From positions 1 to 44,547 of the forward strand of contig MHQR01000037.1 of NCBI GenBank assembly GCA_001820725.1: DNA of 44,547 nucleotides, written 5' to 3'. Made by a program: the position numbers and the translations under genes. Of this stretch, positions 32,838 through 40,222 are shown one piece after another. The number at the start of each line of letters is the position of its first letter. Within the stretch, counting starts at the first letter, position 1. Origin of the DNA: Candidatus Sungbacteria bacterium RIFCSPLOWO2_01_FULL_54_21. GTDB taxonomy: Bacteria > Patescibacteriota > Minisyncoccia > Sungbacterales > HO2-52-23. Under the pieces are notes generated by a model. The model did no database searches and was not told the DNA's origin. It saw nothing but the letters and a program-made list of their open reading frames with translations.

Positions 32838-33838
32838 TCACCGAACATTCCACCAAAGGATTTGGATTGATTGAAATAGTTATCGTAACCGCCCTGGTGT
32901 CGGGATTGCTGTTTGTGTTTTCCCAGGCGGGCGCTTTCGCGCTCAAGCTTCTGCGGCATGAAAAAGAAACACTGGAGATGACCCTGCTCGCAGAAGAGGG
33001 GACAGAGGCCGTGCGGTCGCTCCGTGACGAATCATGGACGGACAACATAGATGCGCATGATGAGGGCGCCGATCACTACCTCACCCTGGAAAACGGGAAA
33101 TGGGAAATCAGCCACACGCCGGCTCCGTCCGTTGGGCAGTACGAGCGTTTTGTCGTTATAGAGTCGGTATTTCGCGATGCGCATGACAAAATCGCTTCGA
33201 GCGGCGCCGCCGACCCAGGCACCAGAAAAATGACCGTACGGGTGACCAAAGGAAGCAGGACGGTGTCGCTCGTCGGATATCTCACCGATTTCCAGCAATA
33301 TATCCCGCGCCCTGCGGAAGCGATCGCGGTATCCTACGAAGGAGCGACAAACGACGCGGATCTCATCGCTTTTCCGTCCAACAATACCGGCGGCGGCGAC
33401 CCGTCGCAGTCGTTCACCACGCCCGCGTCCGCCATCCGCGTAACAAAAGTGTCCCTGCTCCTGCGCCGCGCAACTGCCGCTCCCTCTAACATATATGCGG
33501 AACTGCGCACGGCGCCGGACGATACTCCCGCGATCAGCGCGTCAGCCGCCGTGGGCAGCGCGTCCATCCCGCAGGGGACTGCGGCGTGGGTGGATTTTGT
33601 CTTCCCTGTACCCATTTCTCTGTCTGTGGCGACCTCATACACGATTCGCCTGCGCAGTATTCCTGATTCCGCCGTGGCGTTTTCCGGCTCTGCTGGCGCC
33701 TTACGCTGGTGGTATCTGCAATCAGGAGCGCAGGGTCCGTACGCGGGCGGCATTGCGCGCCGCTTCATCGGGTCGAGCGGCCAGGGCTTGGCGTTGGATC
33801 AATATGATTTCGGCTTCAGGGTCTATGCACTGCAATAA
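32834..33838 (+). CDS. Pseudopilin, PilV-like, with jelly-roll-like C-terminal domain
   Basis: 334 aa. Leader MITEHSTKG then FGLIEIVIVTALVSGLLFVFSQ, then LLAEEGTEAVRSLRDESW as in PilV/GspI. From about residue 170 a module (PSQSFTTPASAIRVTKVSLLLRR to DFGFRVYAL) resembles the insert in the large protein at 24590. Such domains often bind ligands at the pilus tip. ATG 32834 overlaps the previous stop (ATGA); the track start 32786 is too early. Confidence 0.83.
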   Translation: MITEHSTKGFGLIEIVIVTALVSGLLFVFSQAGAFALKLLRHEKETLEMTLLAEEGTEAVRSLRDESWTDNIDAHDEGADHYLTLENGKWEISHTPAPSVGQYERFVVIESVFRDAHDKIASSGAADPGTRKMTVRVTKGSRTVSLVGYLTDFQQYIPRPAEAIAVSYEGATNDADLIAFPSNNTGGGDPSQSFTTPASAIRVTKVSLLLRRATAAPSNIYAELRTAPDDTPAISASAAVGSASIPQGTAAWVDFVFPVPISLSVATSYTIRLRSIPDSAVAFSGSAGALRWWYLQSGAQGPYAGGIARRFIGSSGQGLALDQYDFGFRVYALQ

Positions 33839-34358
33839 TAAAAAATCTCATCACGGATTTTCTCTGCTTGAGGCCGTCGTGTATGTGGCCCTGCTCGGTG
33901 TCGTGATCGTGTTTATCGCCAATTCCCTGATTTTCCTGGTTCAGACCTATGCGCGGGCGCGGGCGGAGCGCGAAGTGCTTGCAAATGCGCGCTCCATCGT
34001 AGATCACCTGGCGACCAAAAGCTCGTCCTCACAGGAGACGTATAGCTTCACGTCGAAATTTGACACGGACGCCGGACAACTTTCTCTCGTCTCTGTAGTC
34101 GCCCCTACGACGGGGCATACAACGGCGTATGCGGACCTTTGGGTAGATAATGGCGTCGTGTACATGCGTGAAGAAGGAGGAGCAGAGACCGCGCTGTCCG
34201 CCGCAACGGTGCGTGTGACGATCTTACGCTTTGAACGCATCATCCAAGCGCTCGGCCGCGAAGCCGTGCGCATGACCATCCGCGTAGACGCGGCAAGTCC
34301 TACATTCCCCGCATCCGCCATACTTACCACCACCACGGCCCTGCGCGGAAATTATTAG
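33825..34358 (+). CDS. Pseudopilin, PilW/GspJ-like (locus 2)
   Basis: 177 aa. Leader MHCNNKKSHHG then FSLLEAVVYVALLGVVIVFIANSLIFLVQTYARARAERE. ATG 33825 lies 14 nt inside the preceding gene. The track start at 33495 is in the wrong context. Last pilin gene of the locus 2 pilin group before the second MNT/HEPN pair. Confidence 0.83.
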   Translation: MHCNNKKSHHGFSLLEAVVYVALLGVVIVFIANSLIFLVQTYARARAEREVLANARSIVDHLATKSSSSQETYSFTSKFDTDAGQLSLVSVVAPTTGHTTAYADLWVDNGVVYMREEGGAETALSAATVRVTILRFERIIQALGREAVRMTIRVDAASPTFPASAILTTTTALRGNY

Positions 34359-34393
34359 AGTAATAATGTCTGTTCTCTTTGCCAAGAATGTGA

Positions 34394-34399
34394 TATGCT
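34394..34399 (+). promoter_or_regulatory. -10 element of the second MNT/HEPN pair
   Basis: TATGCT followed by 7 nt and ATG 34407. Confidence 0.45.
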
Positions 34400-34406
34400 T
34401 TGACGC

Positions 34407-34835
34407 ATGGAGATGTTTTCTTTCAGCGAAAAAGAAAAAGAAATATTACACAGCGCCGGCATTGAGGCGCTCGTGCTTTTTGGCTCGCGTGCGCGAGGCA
34501 CCGAGGGATCCGCTTCCGATTTTGACGTGGGGGTTTTATTTGGTGCGGGACACGTTCTCGTGCCATCGGATACCCGCACCCGCGTATACAATACGCTTTA
34601 CGATCTGCTGTCTCTGCATGCCGGGCGCGCAAGACCGATGGCGGACATTGATATCGTATTTCTGGGGAGCGCCCCCATGGAACTGCAATCGCATGTTGCC
34701 ACGCACGGCGTCTCAATATATGAGGAGCATCCGCTCGCGTTCGCGCGGTTCCGGGAGCGCGTCATGGATGTCTATGCGGATTTCGCTCCTTTGCGGCGTA
34801 TCTTTCACGAGGCCATTTTGGCGCGCATCCCATGA
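34407..34835 (+). CDS. MntA-type nucleotidyltransferase antitoxin (copy 2)
   Basis: 142 aa. GSRARGTEGSASDFDVGVLF holds the GSx(10)DxD motif and DIDIVFL the third Asp. Homologous to copy 1 at 5882 (shared tails IDIVFL...AP.ELQ...HG). Overlaps the HEPN gene by ATGA. Expected to AMPylate and silence its toxin. Confidence 0.88.
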   Translation: MEMFSFSEKEKEILHSAGIEALVLFGSRARGTEGSASDFDVGVLFGAGHVLVPSDTRTRVYNTLYDLLSLHAGRARPMADIDIVFLGSAPMELQSHVATHGVSIYEEHPLAFARFRERVMDVYADFAPLRRIFHEAILARIP

Positions 34836-35296
34836 CCGCGCATACTCTTGAAAAAGACGTGGTTGTCAAGCGCATCAACGGCATTCAGAAAGAATGCGCG
34901 GCGCTTGTGCGTTTGGGGACGACGCCGTTTGATGTATTCAACGACGAAGACGGCACAGCATTCCAGCTTGCCCAGTATCATCTGCATCGCGCTTTGGAAG
35001 GCGTATTCCATATCAGCGCGCACATCCTGTCGCGTATACCCGGAGGGCAGGCCACGCAATATCGCGAAATGGCGCGGAAAATGGGCGAATACGGCATCGT
35101 TGATAAAGCGTTTGCCGGCACGAAGCTCGTGGACATGGCGCGATACCGCAATCGCCTCGTCCATTTCTATGCCGAGATCACGCCGCCGGAACTCTATGGC
35201 ATTTTACAAGATGATCTTGGCGACTTTGAAACTTTTCTACACGCCGTGAAGCGGGTACTAGAGCATCCGGAGCAATTCGGTCTGGCAGTCGAATAA
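34832..35296 (+). CDS. HepT-type HEPN ribonuclease toxin (copy 2)
   Basis: 154 aa, same length as copy 1. Motif RNRLVHFY gives R-x4-H-x-Y. Long near-identical stretches to copy 1 (ALEGVF.I.AHILSR, then RVLEHPE) show recent common origin. It sits between the locus 2 pilins and pilM2. Cross-neutralisation between the two pairs is an open question. Confidence 0.88.
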   Translation: MTAHTLEKDVVVKRINGIQKECAALVRLGTTPFDVFNDEDGTAFQLAQYHLHRALEGVFHISAHILSRIPGGQATQYREMARKMGEYGIVDKAFAGTKLVDMARYRNRLVHFYAEITPPELYGILQDDLGDFETFLHAVKRVLEHPEQFGLAVE

Positions 35297-35440
35297 TCTG
35301 CATTTACAAAGCGAAAACAATACGGGAGCACCGGAAGCGCGACAGCAAGCTTCTGCGCCGCATAGCTGTTATTGGAAAGAAAATTCTTGGGTGTGGAAAG
35401 GCGAGGTCTTTTTTGACGCCGATGTGCTATAATACTCGCA
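35297..35440. other. Intergenic region upstream of pilM2
   Basis: 144 nt. Only the pilM2 extended -10 is recognised: TGC, TATAAT (35428-35433), 7 nt, ATG 35441. Confidence 0.5.
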
Positions 35441-36535
35441 ATGATACGCGAACGGATCGTACAATGGGCTGATCACTTTATCCGCCTGCCGGTGGTGGGG
35501 CTGGATATTTCCGATCGTAGCATAAAATACGTGAAATTCTCTGCAGGCCGGAGCGGGCAAATAGAATCGTTCGGCGAAAAAGAAATTGACGAAGGCGTCA
35601 TCGTGGAAGGCCGCATTGAACGTCCAGCCGATTTTGTCTCTGTCCTTCGCGCCCTCTCCTCGCTCTTGGGACGGTGGTGGTCGCCTATGGGCGTCGTCGC
35701 ATCTCTGCCGGAGGAAAAAAGTTTTTTGCGCCTTGTGCAATTGCCCGATGTAAAGCCCGCCGAGGTGGCGGGTGCTCTGCGGTGGCAGATCGAAGGCCAG
35801 ATTCCTTTGCCTGCCGAAGACCTTGCCTATGATTACGAGATCATCGAGTCCCTTGTCAGTCGTCCCGAGCACTTGGATGTCGTGATCACTGCATACCCAA
35901 AGACAATCGTAGATGCGTACATCAGCGCGCTCAAGGAAGGAGGATTTCAGCCCGTGGCGCTTGAGCTGGAATCCCAGGCAATCGCGCGCGCGGTGCTCGG
36001 CGGCGAGCGCGCGCCCGACGCGACTGCAGTCGTAGATATGGGGCGCAACCGCACGACTATTGCCATGTGCGCGGCGGGCTCGGTGATTTTTACCGCGACC
36101 GTGCCTGTCGGTGGACGTATGTTGGAGCAAGAGATCGCAAAAGCTCTCGGCGTGGATATGGCGGCGGCGGATCGCCTGAAAAAAGAGCACGGGCTGATTC
36201 CTGGCGCTTATGAGGGAAAAATCTTCAGAGCAATCCTGCCTACGATGGAGATGATTACCGGCGAGCTTGGCCGCACTATAGCGTATTATGAAGATCACAT
36301 TTCCCATATTCATGGCGGCACGCCGGAAGTCAGGCGGGTGCTGATGTGCGGAGGAGATGCCAACCTGTTCGGCTTGGATACATACCTTTCCTCGCGCGTG
36401 CGCGTTCCGGTTTCAATTGCCGATCCTTTTTACGGCATTGCCGCCGAGTCGCCGTATCCCATACCCGAAATTCCGCGCCGCGAGGCGGTTGCCTTTGCCG
36501 CGGCTATTGGTCTCGCGCGCCGCATAACCGCATAA
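35441..36535 (+). CDS. pilM: Type IV pilus assembly protein PilM (locus 2)
   Basis: 364 aa actin-like ATPase. VVGLDISDRSIKYVKF (phosphate 1), ATAVVDMGRNRTTIAMC (phosphate 2) and VRRVLMCGGDANLFGLDTYL (adenosine) motifs. EEKSFLRLVQLPDV and the region after it are typical of PilM. Starts the locus 2 pilM-N-O-P-like series and has its own extended -10 promoter. Confidence 0.93.
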   Translation: MIRERIVQWADHFIRLPVVGLDISDRSIKYVKFSAGRSGQIESFGEKEIDEGVIVEGRIERPADFVSVLRALSSLLGRWWSPMGVVASLPEEKSFLRLVQLPDVKPAEVAGALRWQIEGQIPLPAEDLAYDYEIIESLVSRPEHLDVVITAYPKTIVDAYISALKEGGFQPVALELESQAIARAVLGGERAPDATAVVDMGRNRTTIAMCAAGSVIFTATVPVGGRMLEQEIAKALGVDMAAADRLKKEHGLIPGAYEGKIFRAILPTMEMITGELGRTIAYYEDHISHIHGGTPEVRRVLMCGGDANLFGLDTYLSSRVRVPVSIADPFYGIAAESPYPIPEIPRREAVAFAAAIGLARRITA

Positions 36536-36548
36536 TGTTCCCCACACG

Positions 36549-37094
36549 ATGTTTGCCGTAAACCTGCTACCCGCATACGAGAAAAAAATTATCCGCATGG
36601 AAGAAATGCGCCGCGCGGTCGTGCTTTTTGGAGGATGCGCGCTTGTCATTTTCTGTGCCGGATATCTTATGCTGACGCCATCGCTCCTGCTCACGCGCCT
36701 TGCGACCGCCGAGCTTGCGCGCTCGCGTGCGCTCGAAGAAGAGAGCGCGCGGCACGGCATGACTGACGAGGTGAGCGGGCGTATGCGCACGACTCACGAT
36801 GTCCTGCAGGAATTGCACGCGTATACGGCAGAGCCACCGCGCGCCTCCGTACTTCTCGAGCGCTTCATAGCGCCGGGCCAAGGGATTGCCATTCTCTCGT
36901 TTTCCATAAAAAATGAAGGGCAGGCGGCCATGACCGGGCACGCGGCGACGCGAGCTGATCTTTTGCGTTTTGAAGAGAGATTGCGCGCATCCAACCGATT
37001 TTATGAAATCACGTTTCCGCTTTCCAACATCACGCGCGAGCGCGATATTCAGTTTTCGGTTCAAGGAAAGATAAAACCCGAATACGGCCTATGA
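36549..37094 (+). CDS. pilN: Type IV pilus PilN-like protein (locus 2)
   Basis: 181 aa. N-terminus MFAVNLLPAYEKK carries the NLLP motif that docks PilN to PilM; locus 1 PilN lacks it. One membrane helix (about residues 24-47), coiled region, periplasmic C-terminal domain. ATGA overlap with pilO2. Confidence 0.87.
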   Translation: MFAVNLLPAYEKKIIRMEEMRRAVVLFGGCALVIFCAGYLMLTPSLLLTRLATAELARSRALEEESARHGMTDEVSGRMRTTHDVLQELHAYTAEPPRASVLLERFIAPGQGIAILSFSIKNEGQAAMTGHAATRADLLRFEERLRASNRFYEITFPLSNITRERDIQFSVQGKIKPEYGL

Positions 37095-37663
37095 CCTTCA
37101 CGACCTTGCGCATACCGGCACGGTATACATTTGTCGCGGTTTCCGTCGTCGCTCTTGCCGCGGTCGGGATTGCCGCATGGGGCTTTGCGCAGGCCATTGC
37201 CATCGTATGGCAAGGCCATGCCGCGCAAGCCGAGATCAGGCAGAACATCGGTGTGCGTGCCGAGGAACGCCAAAGCGCCCGGGCATCCGAAGTACTGCTC
37301 CGCAACCGGCAGGAGGACATCCGCCGCATCGGCGCATTTTTTGTGCCGCGCCATGGCCCCATCGCCTTTATCGAGGCGGTTGAATATGTCGCCAGTCGGA
37401 CGGGCAACACGATCTCTCTGGATATAGACGAAAACGTCGGCGGCGAGCGCGCACTCCGTTTCCGCCTCACGGTAGAAGGCGGGGCAAACGGCCTGGTGGA
37501 TTTTATGCGCGCGGTGGAGCTTCTGCCGTACAAGATTGATATACAAGATATGGTATTTCAAGATACATCGCCTGCGGGCGGCGCATTGCCGGGTAAGACG
37601 CCGTCGGTGCGGCGGGAAGCACCTGCGCGGCTTCTCTTATCCCTCGATGTCAGCGCTCGCTAA
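37091..37663 (+). CDS. pilO: Type IV pilus PilO-like protein (locus 2)
   Basis: 190 aa. Membrane helix (FVAVSVVALAAVGIAAWGFA), coiled coil (ERQSARASEVLLRNRQEDIRRIG), then a ferredoxin-like domain (ALRFRLTVEGGANGLVDFMRAVELLP). Pairs with PilN2. Start overlaps pilN2 (ATGA). Confidence 0.82.
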   Translation: MTFTTLRIPARYTFVAVSVVALAAVGIAAWGFAQAIAIVWQGHAAQAEIRQNIGVRAEERQSARASEVLLRNRQEDIRRIGAFFVPRHGPIAFIEAVEYVASRTGNTISLDIDENVGGERALRFRLTVEGGANGLVDFMRAVELLPYKIDIQDMVFQDTSPAGGALPGKTPSVRREAPARLLLSLDVSAR

Positions 37664-37670
37664 TATCCCT

Positions 37671-37997
37671 ATGTCCTCACTTTTTTCAAAATCACTCTCC
37701 CTGTGCACCGGCTTTCGCGCTTCTTCGTTCAAACGCAACACGGTCATTTTTAGCATCGTCGTGTTTCTGGGGATGTTGGCGCTGGCGTTGTTCGCCATAG
37801 ACGGATATGCGCTGTATCTCTCGCACTTTGCCGAACCCGCGCCCGTACTGCCACTGCGCAATACGCCCCAGCTCTCTACCCAGGATATTGACGGCACGCT
37901 TAAACTCCTCGACGAACGGGAGAAAAAGATGCGAGCATTGTTCGGTGAAGAAATAAAACTACCCTCGGAGGGAATCGAACCCCCATCAAGACCTTAG
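37671..37997 (+). CDS. Small PilP-position membrane protein (locus 2)
   Basis: About 108 aa. One membrane helix (FSIVVFLGMLALALFAIDGYALYL), then a periplasmic stretch. Same position and plan as 5393-5668 in locus 1 but no NPF tail. The last 12 codons run antisense through the tRNA-Arg gene (LPSEGIEPPSRP), with a 38-nt overlap. ATG 37671 chosen; ATG 37647 would overlap pilO2. Confidence 0.6.
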   Translation: MSSLFSKSLSLCTGFRASSFKRNTVIFSIVVFLGMLALALFAIDGYALYLSHFAEPAPVLPLRNTPQLSTQDIDGTLKLLDEREKKMRALFGEEIKLPSEGIEPPSRP

Positions 37998-38031
37998 AAG
38001 AGTCCTGCTTTATCCATTAAGCTACGAGGGC
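37960..38031 (-). tRNA. tRNA-Arg (TCT)
   Basis: 72 nt. Acceptor GCCCTCG/CGAGGGT (one G-U), anticodon loop CTTCTAA, T loop TTCGATT, discriminator A. Overlapped at its 5' end by the HNH gene (same strand) and at its 3' end by the antisense tail of the PilP-like gene. Confidence 0.92.
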
Positions 38032-38333
38032 TTTGTTCTGCCAAAACACTGGAGCTGTATATACGTCTTTCGTCTATGGCAATTAGCGCAACGAATTTCG
38101 CACTTTTTCATCTCTTTCTCCAAGGCATTCCAAGAGTAATGTCCTGACAACATTTTCGAAATTGACTTGAATTTTTTCTGCGGAATGCTGTGGTCAAATT
38201 CAAGAACTATAGGATCTCTTTCTCCGCAATCAACACATGCCTTTGCAGATAAAAATGCCAACAATCTTCCCCGTATTCTGATACGGTGTCTTTTTTGGGC
38301 GGCGTAAAGGTCTTCTCGACGTTTGTAGGGCAT
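38022..38333 (-). CDS. Small HNH endonuclease-like protein
   Basis: 103 aa. CVDCGE, VLEFDHSIPQ and CEIRCANCHRRKTY give the zinc-binding Cys pairs and the H-N-H core. Stand-alone HNH proteins of this size are frequent in CPR and may be selfish. ATG 38333 is preferred over 38375, because TAGACA-17-TATAAT-6-ATG precedes it. The stop TAG is positions 8-10 of tRNA-Arg. Confidence 0.8.
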   Translation of the reverse strand: MPYKRREDLYAAQKRHRIRIRGRLLAFLSAKACVDCGERDPIVLEFDHSIPQKKFKSISKMLSGHYSWNALEKEMKKCEIRCANCHRRKTYIQLQCFGRTKPS

Positions 38334-38339
38334 GTCAGG

Positions 38340-38368
38340 ATTATATCGCACGATTCTAACCCTGTCTA
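38340..38368 (-). promoter_or_regulatory. Promoter of the HNH gene (leaderless geometry)
   Basis: Minus strand TAGACA (38368-38363), 17-nt spacer, TATAAT (38345-38340), CCTGAC, ATG 38333. Confidence 0.7.
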
Positions 38369-38393
38369 TGACCATATGCGTCAGAGGCGAATA

Positions 38394-39695
38394 TTATTTT
38401 CTGAAGTATTCTCTCAATTTTTCCCGCGGGACTTCTTTCTGCTCGCGGGTTCTGGCGTTTTTGATGCTCACGGTTCCTCTCTTTTGTTCCTCCTCACCGC
38501 GAATAATGACGTACGCCATTTCTTTTTTCAGCGCGTACGCAAGCTGTGCCTGAAAAGAGAGGTCATCGCCGAGATAGATGGAGCAGGGGATGCCCGAAGA
38601 ACGCACTTCCTGCGCCATTGTCAGATATTCCGCTTCGGCGTTGGGAATGAGGGCGAGAACGAGCGCTCCGGATGAGGAGCGCTCGGCTCCAGATGAGCGC
38701 GTGGTCGCGGCGGGTTTGATATCGAGCCGTTCGAGTCCCGCGATCAGGCGGTCTACGCCGAGTGATACGCCGACAGCCGGTATTTTCTGCCCGGTAAAAG
38801 ACATGACCAGGTCATCATACCTGCCGCCGCCAAAGACCGAGCCGATTTCTTGGACATCCGTGAGGATCGTCTCAAACACGGGGCCGGTGTAGTACGACAG
38901 GCCGCGCACCAGCGAGCGGTCAATGCGCCAGTAGTTCTCCTCAATGCCCATCGCGTTGAGTGCCGCGGCAATCTCGGCGAGCGTGCCGATTGTTTCCGGT
39001 GGAGAAGCAAGGAACGCCATAATTTTTTCAGTCGGCTCTTTGCCGAATTCTTTTTGTAATTCGTCGGCGATGCCAGATTTTCCGATTTTGTCCAGTTTAT
39101 CAATGATGCGCAAAGCCGCCCAGAGCTGTTCTGGAGGAAATCCGGCGAGAACGGGAAGTACCTCCAATTCTTTGCGGTCGGCGATCTTGATGATGAATTT
39201 TTCAATGCCGAGCGCGCGGAGCGTCGCATACATCACGGCAACAATTTCGGCGTCTGCAGATGGCGTGCCGGCGCCGACAATATCCGCATCCGCCTGTGTG
39301 AATTCGCGGTATCTGCCGGCCTGCTGGCGCTCGCCCCTCCACACGCGGCCGATTTCGTAGCGCTTGAAGGGACGGGGAATGTCGGGGTTGGCGGCGACAA
39401 ACCGCGCGAGCGGTACCGTGAGATCGAAACGAAGGGACGTGTCGCTGGTCTCCTCTTTGTCCTGTGATCCGCGCACGTTGAAGATAATCTTTTGCGAATC
39501 CTCCTCGCCTCCGGTCAATACTTCGGTGCGTTGCACCGCGCTCGTTTCCAACGGCTCAAAGCCGAAACTCTCAAATGTCCGGCGCGCCGTATCCAGAATC
39601 CATTGTTTTACCCGCGCATCGCGAGGCGCATAGTCGCGAAACCCGCCCGGAAGATCTGGTTTTACTCTCTCTTTCAGTGGATTGTTTTCGGTCAT
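38394..39695 (-). CDS. hisS: Histidyl-tRNA synthetase
   Basis: 433 aa class II aminoacyl-tRNA synthetase. PDLPGGFRDYAPRDARVKQW at the N-terminus, TEVLTGGEEDSQKIIF, motif 2 region KRYEIGRVWRGERQQAGRYREFTQADADI, histidine-specific LVRGLSYYTGPVFE, motif 3 SLGVDRLIAGLERL, anticodon-binding C-terminal domain. ATG 39695 chosen over 39731, because the hisS promoter lies between them. tRNA-His is about 530 nt away. Confidence 0.96.
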   Translation of the reverse strand: MTENNPLKERVKPDLPGGFRDYAPRDARVKQWILDTARRTFESFGFEPLETSAVQRTEVLTGGEEDSQKIIFNVRGSQDKEETSDTSLRFDLTVPLARFVAANPDIPRPFKRYEIGRVWRGERQQAGRYREFTQADADIVGAGTPSADAEIVAVMYATLRALGIEKFIIKIADRKELEVLPVLAGFPPEQLWAALRIIDKLDKIGKSGIADELQKEFGKEPTEKIMAFLASPPETIGTLAEIAAALNAMGIEENYWRIDRSLVRGLSYYTGPVFETILTDVQEIGSVFGGGRYDDLVMSFTGQKIPAVGVSLGVDRLIAGLERLDIKPAATTRSSGAERSSSGALVLALIPNAEAEYLTMAQEVRSSGIPCSIYLGDDLSFQAQLAYALKKEMAYVIIRGEEEQKRGTVSIKNARTREQKEVPREKLREYFRK

Positions 39696-39702
39696 TGCCT
39701 GT

Positions 39703-39731
39703 ACGTTAGCATGTAATATATACGGGTTCAA
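39703..39731 (-). promoter_or_regulatory. Promoter of hisS (leaderless geometry)
   Basis: Minus strand TTGAAC (39731-39726), 17-nt spacer, TAACGT (39708-39703), 7 nt, ATG 39695. Confidence 0.55.
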
Positions 39732-39739
39732 TTCCGCGC

Positions 39740-39835
39740 AAAATGAAACCCCTCGTGAGAGGGGGCTGTCTTGATGCCTTGGTAAAATCGGGAAAGAAAT
39801 TTCAAGACGTCAACAGAACCCTCTCACGCGAGAGG
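39740..39835 (-). promoter_or_regulatory. Attenuator-like alternative hairpins upstream of hisS
   Basis: Minus-strand order: hairpin CCTCTC/GAGAGG (39835-39820), long-range arm GTGAGAGGG (39827-39819) that can pair with CCCTCTCAC (39763-39755), an inner GTCTTGA/TCAAGAC pair, then terminator-like CCCCTC/GAGGGG (39764-39749) with TTTCATTTT. Long-range pairing would prevent the terminator. Confidence 0.5.
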
Positions 39836-39880
39836 ATAAGCGTATGATGATGTCTTGCTGAAAAGCGATAGGCCATAACT

Positions 39881-40006
39881 TTATTTGCGCGGGCGAGAAT
39901 CTGACACAATAACGATTGTGCCAAAAATAACAATGATAGCCAATAGTCCGAGTAAAAACAAGTTAAGGGGAGTGGAGACATGAGTTTTTAGCGGCCATGC
40001 CAGCAT
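39881..40006 (-). CDS. Possible 41-aa single-TM peptide
   Basis: MLAWPLKTHVSTP then a hydrophobic helix (LNLFLLGLLAIIVIFGTIVIV) and a basic tail SDSRPRK. The hydrophobic segment looks genuine, but its ATG lies inside the -10 of a strong promoter. The ATG at the predicted transcription start (39998) is in another frame and gives only 11 codons. A later TTG start (26 aa) or a non-coding RNA are alternatives. Confidence 0.35.
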   Translation of the reverse strand: MLAWPLKTHVSTPLNLFLLGLLAIIVIFGTIVIVSDSRPRK

Positions 40007-40033
40007 AATACGCGTATCGTCCTGACTTGTCAA
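40005..40033 (-). promoter_or_regulatory. Near-consensus promoter driving the region before hisS
   Basis: Minus strand TTGACA (40033-40028), 17-nt spacer, TATTAT (40010-40005), then GCTGGC and ATG 39998. Confidence 0.75.
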
Positions 40034-40205
40034 GGGAGGGAAAGGCGGTTTATTGCCGAGCGAGTGAGAGAAGAGAAAACATCCGTTTTCTCTTCCGAGC
40101 GAGCGATGGCAACAAAGGGTCAATACCCCGCGCCTTGGCGCGGGGGAGGAGCCGCAACGGCGGCTTCCTCCATGGCGGGGCTTGCCCCGCGGTCGTAATA
40201 CCCTT
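40034..40205. repeat. Cluster of hairpins before tRNA-His
   Basis: AAGAGAAAAC/GTTTTCTCTT (40071-40094) within GCGAGTGAG/GCGAGCGA-type flanks, then three GC-rich hairpins: CCCCGCGCC/GGCGCGGGG (40126-40145), GAGGAGCCGC/GCGGCTTCCTC (40146-40170) and GCGGGGC/GCCCCGC (40175-40190). No gene supported here. Confidence 0.65.
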
Positions 40206-40211
40206 TATAAT
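40182..40211 (+). promoter_or_regulatory. Promoter of tRNA-His
   Basis: TTGCCC, 18-nt spacer, TATAAT (40206-40211), 11 nt before the G-1 of tRNA-His. The -35 lies in the last GC hairpin. Confidence 0.6.
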
Positions 40212-40222
40212 GCAATCGTCAT

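Noticed and set aside
35369-36313. Minus-strand 314-aa ORF opposite pilM2
   Set aside because: Long only because of the codon bias of the opposite strand; no motif.
39740-39835. T-box riboswitch before hisS
   Set aside because: No T-box core (GGTGG with anticodon-like loop) was seen, so only a generic attenuator-like call is made.
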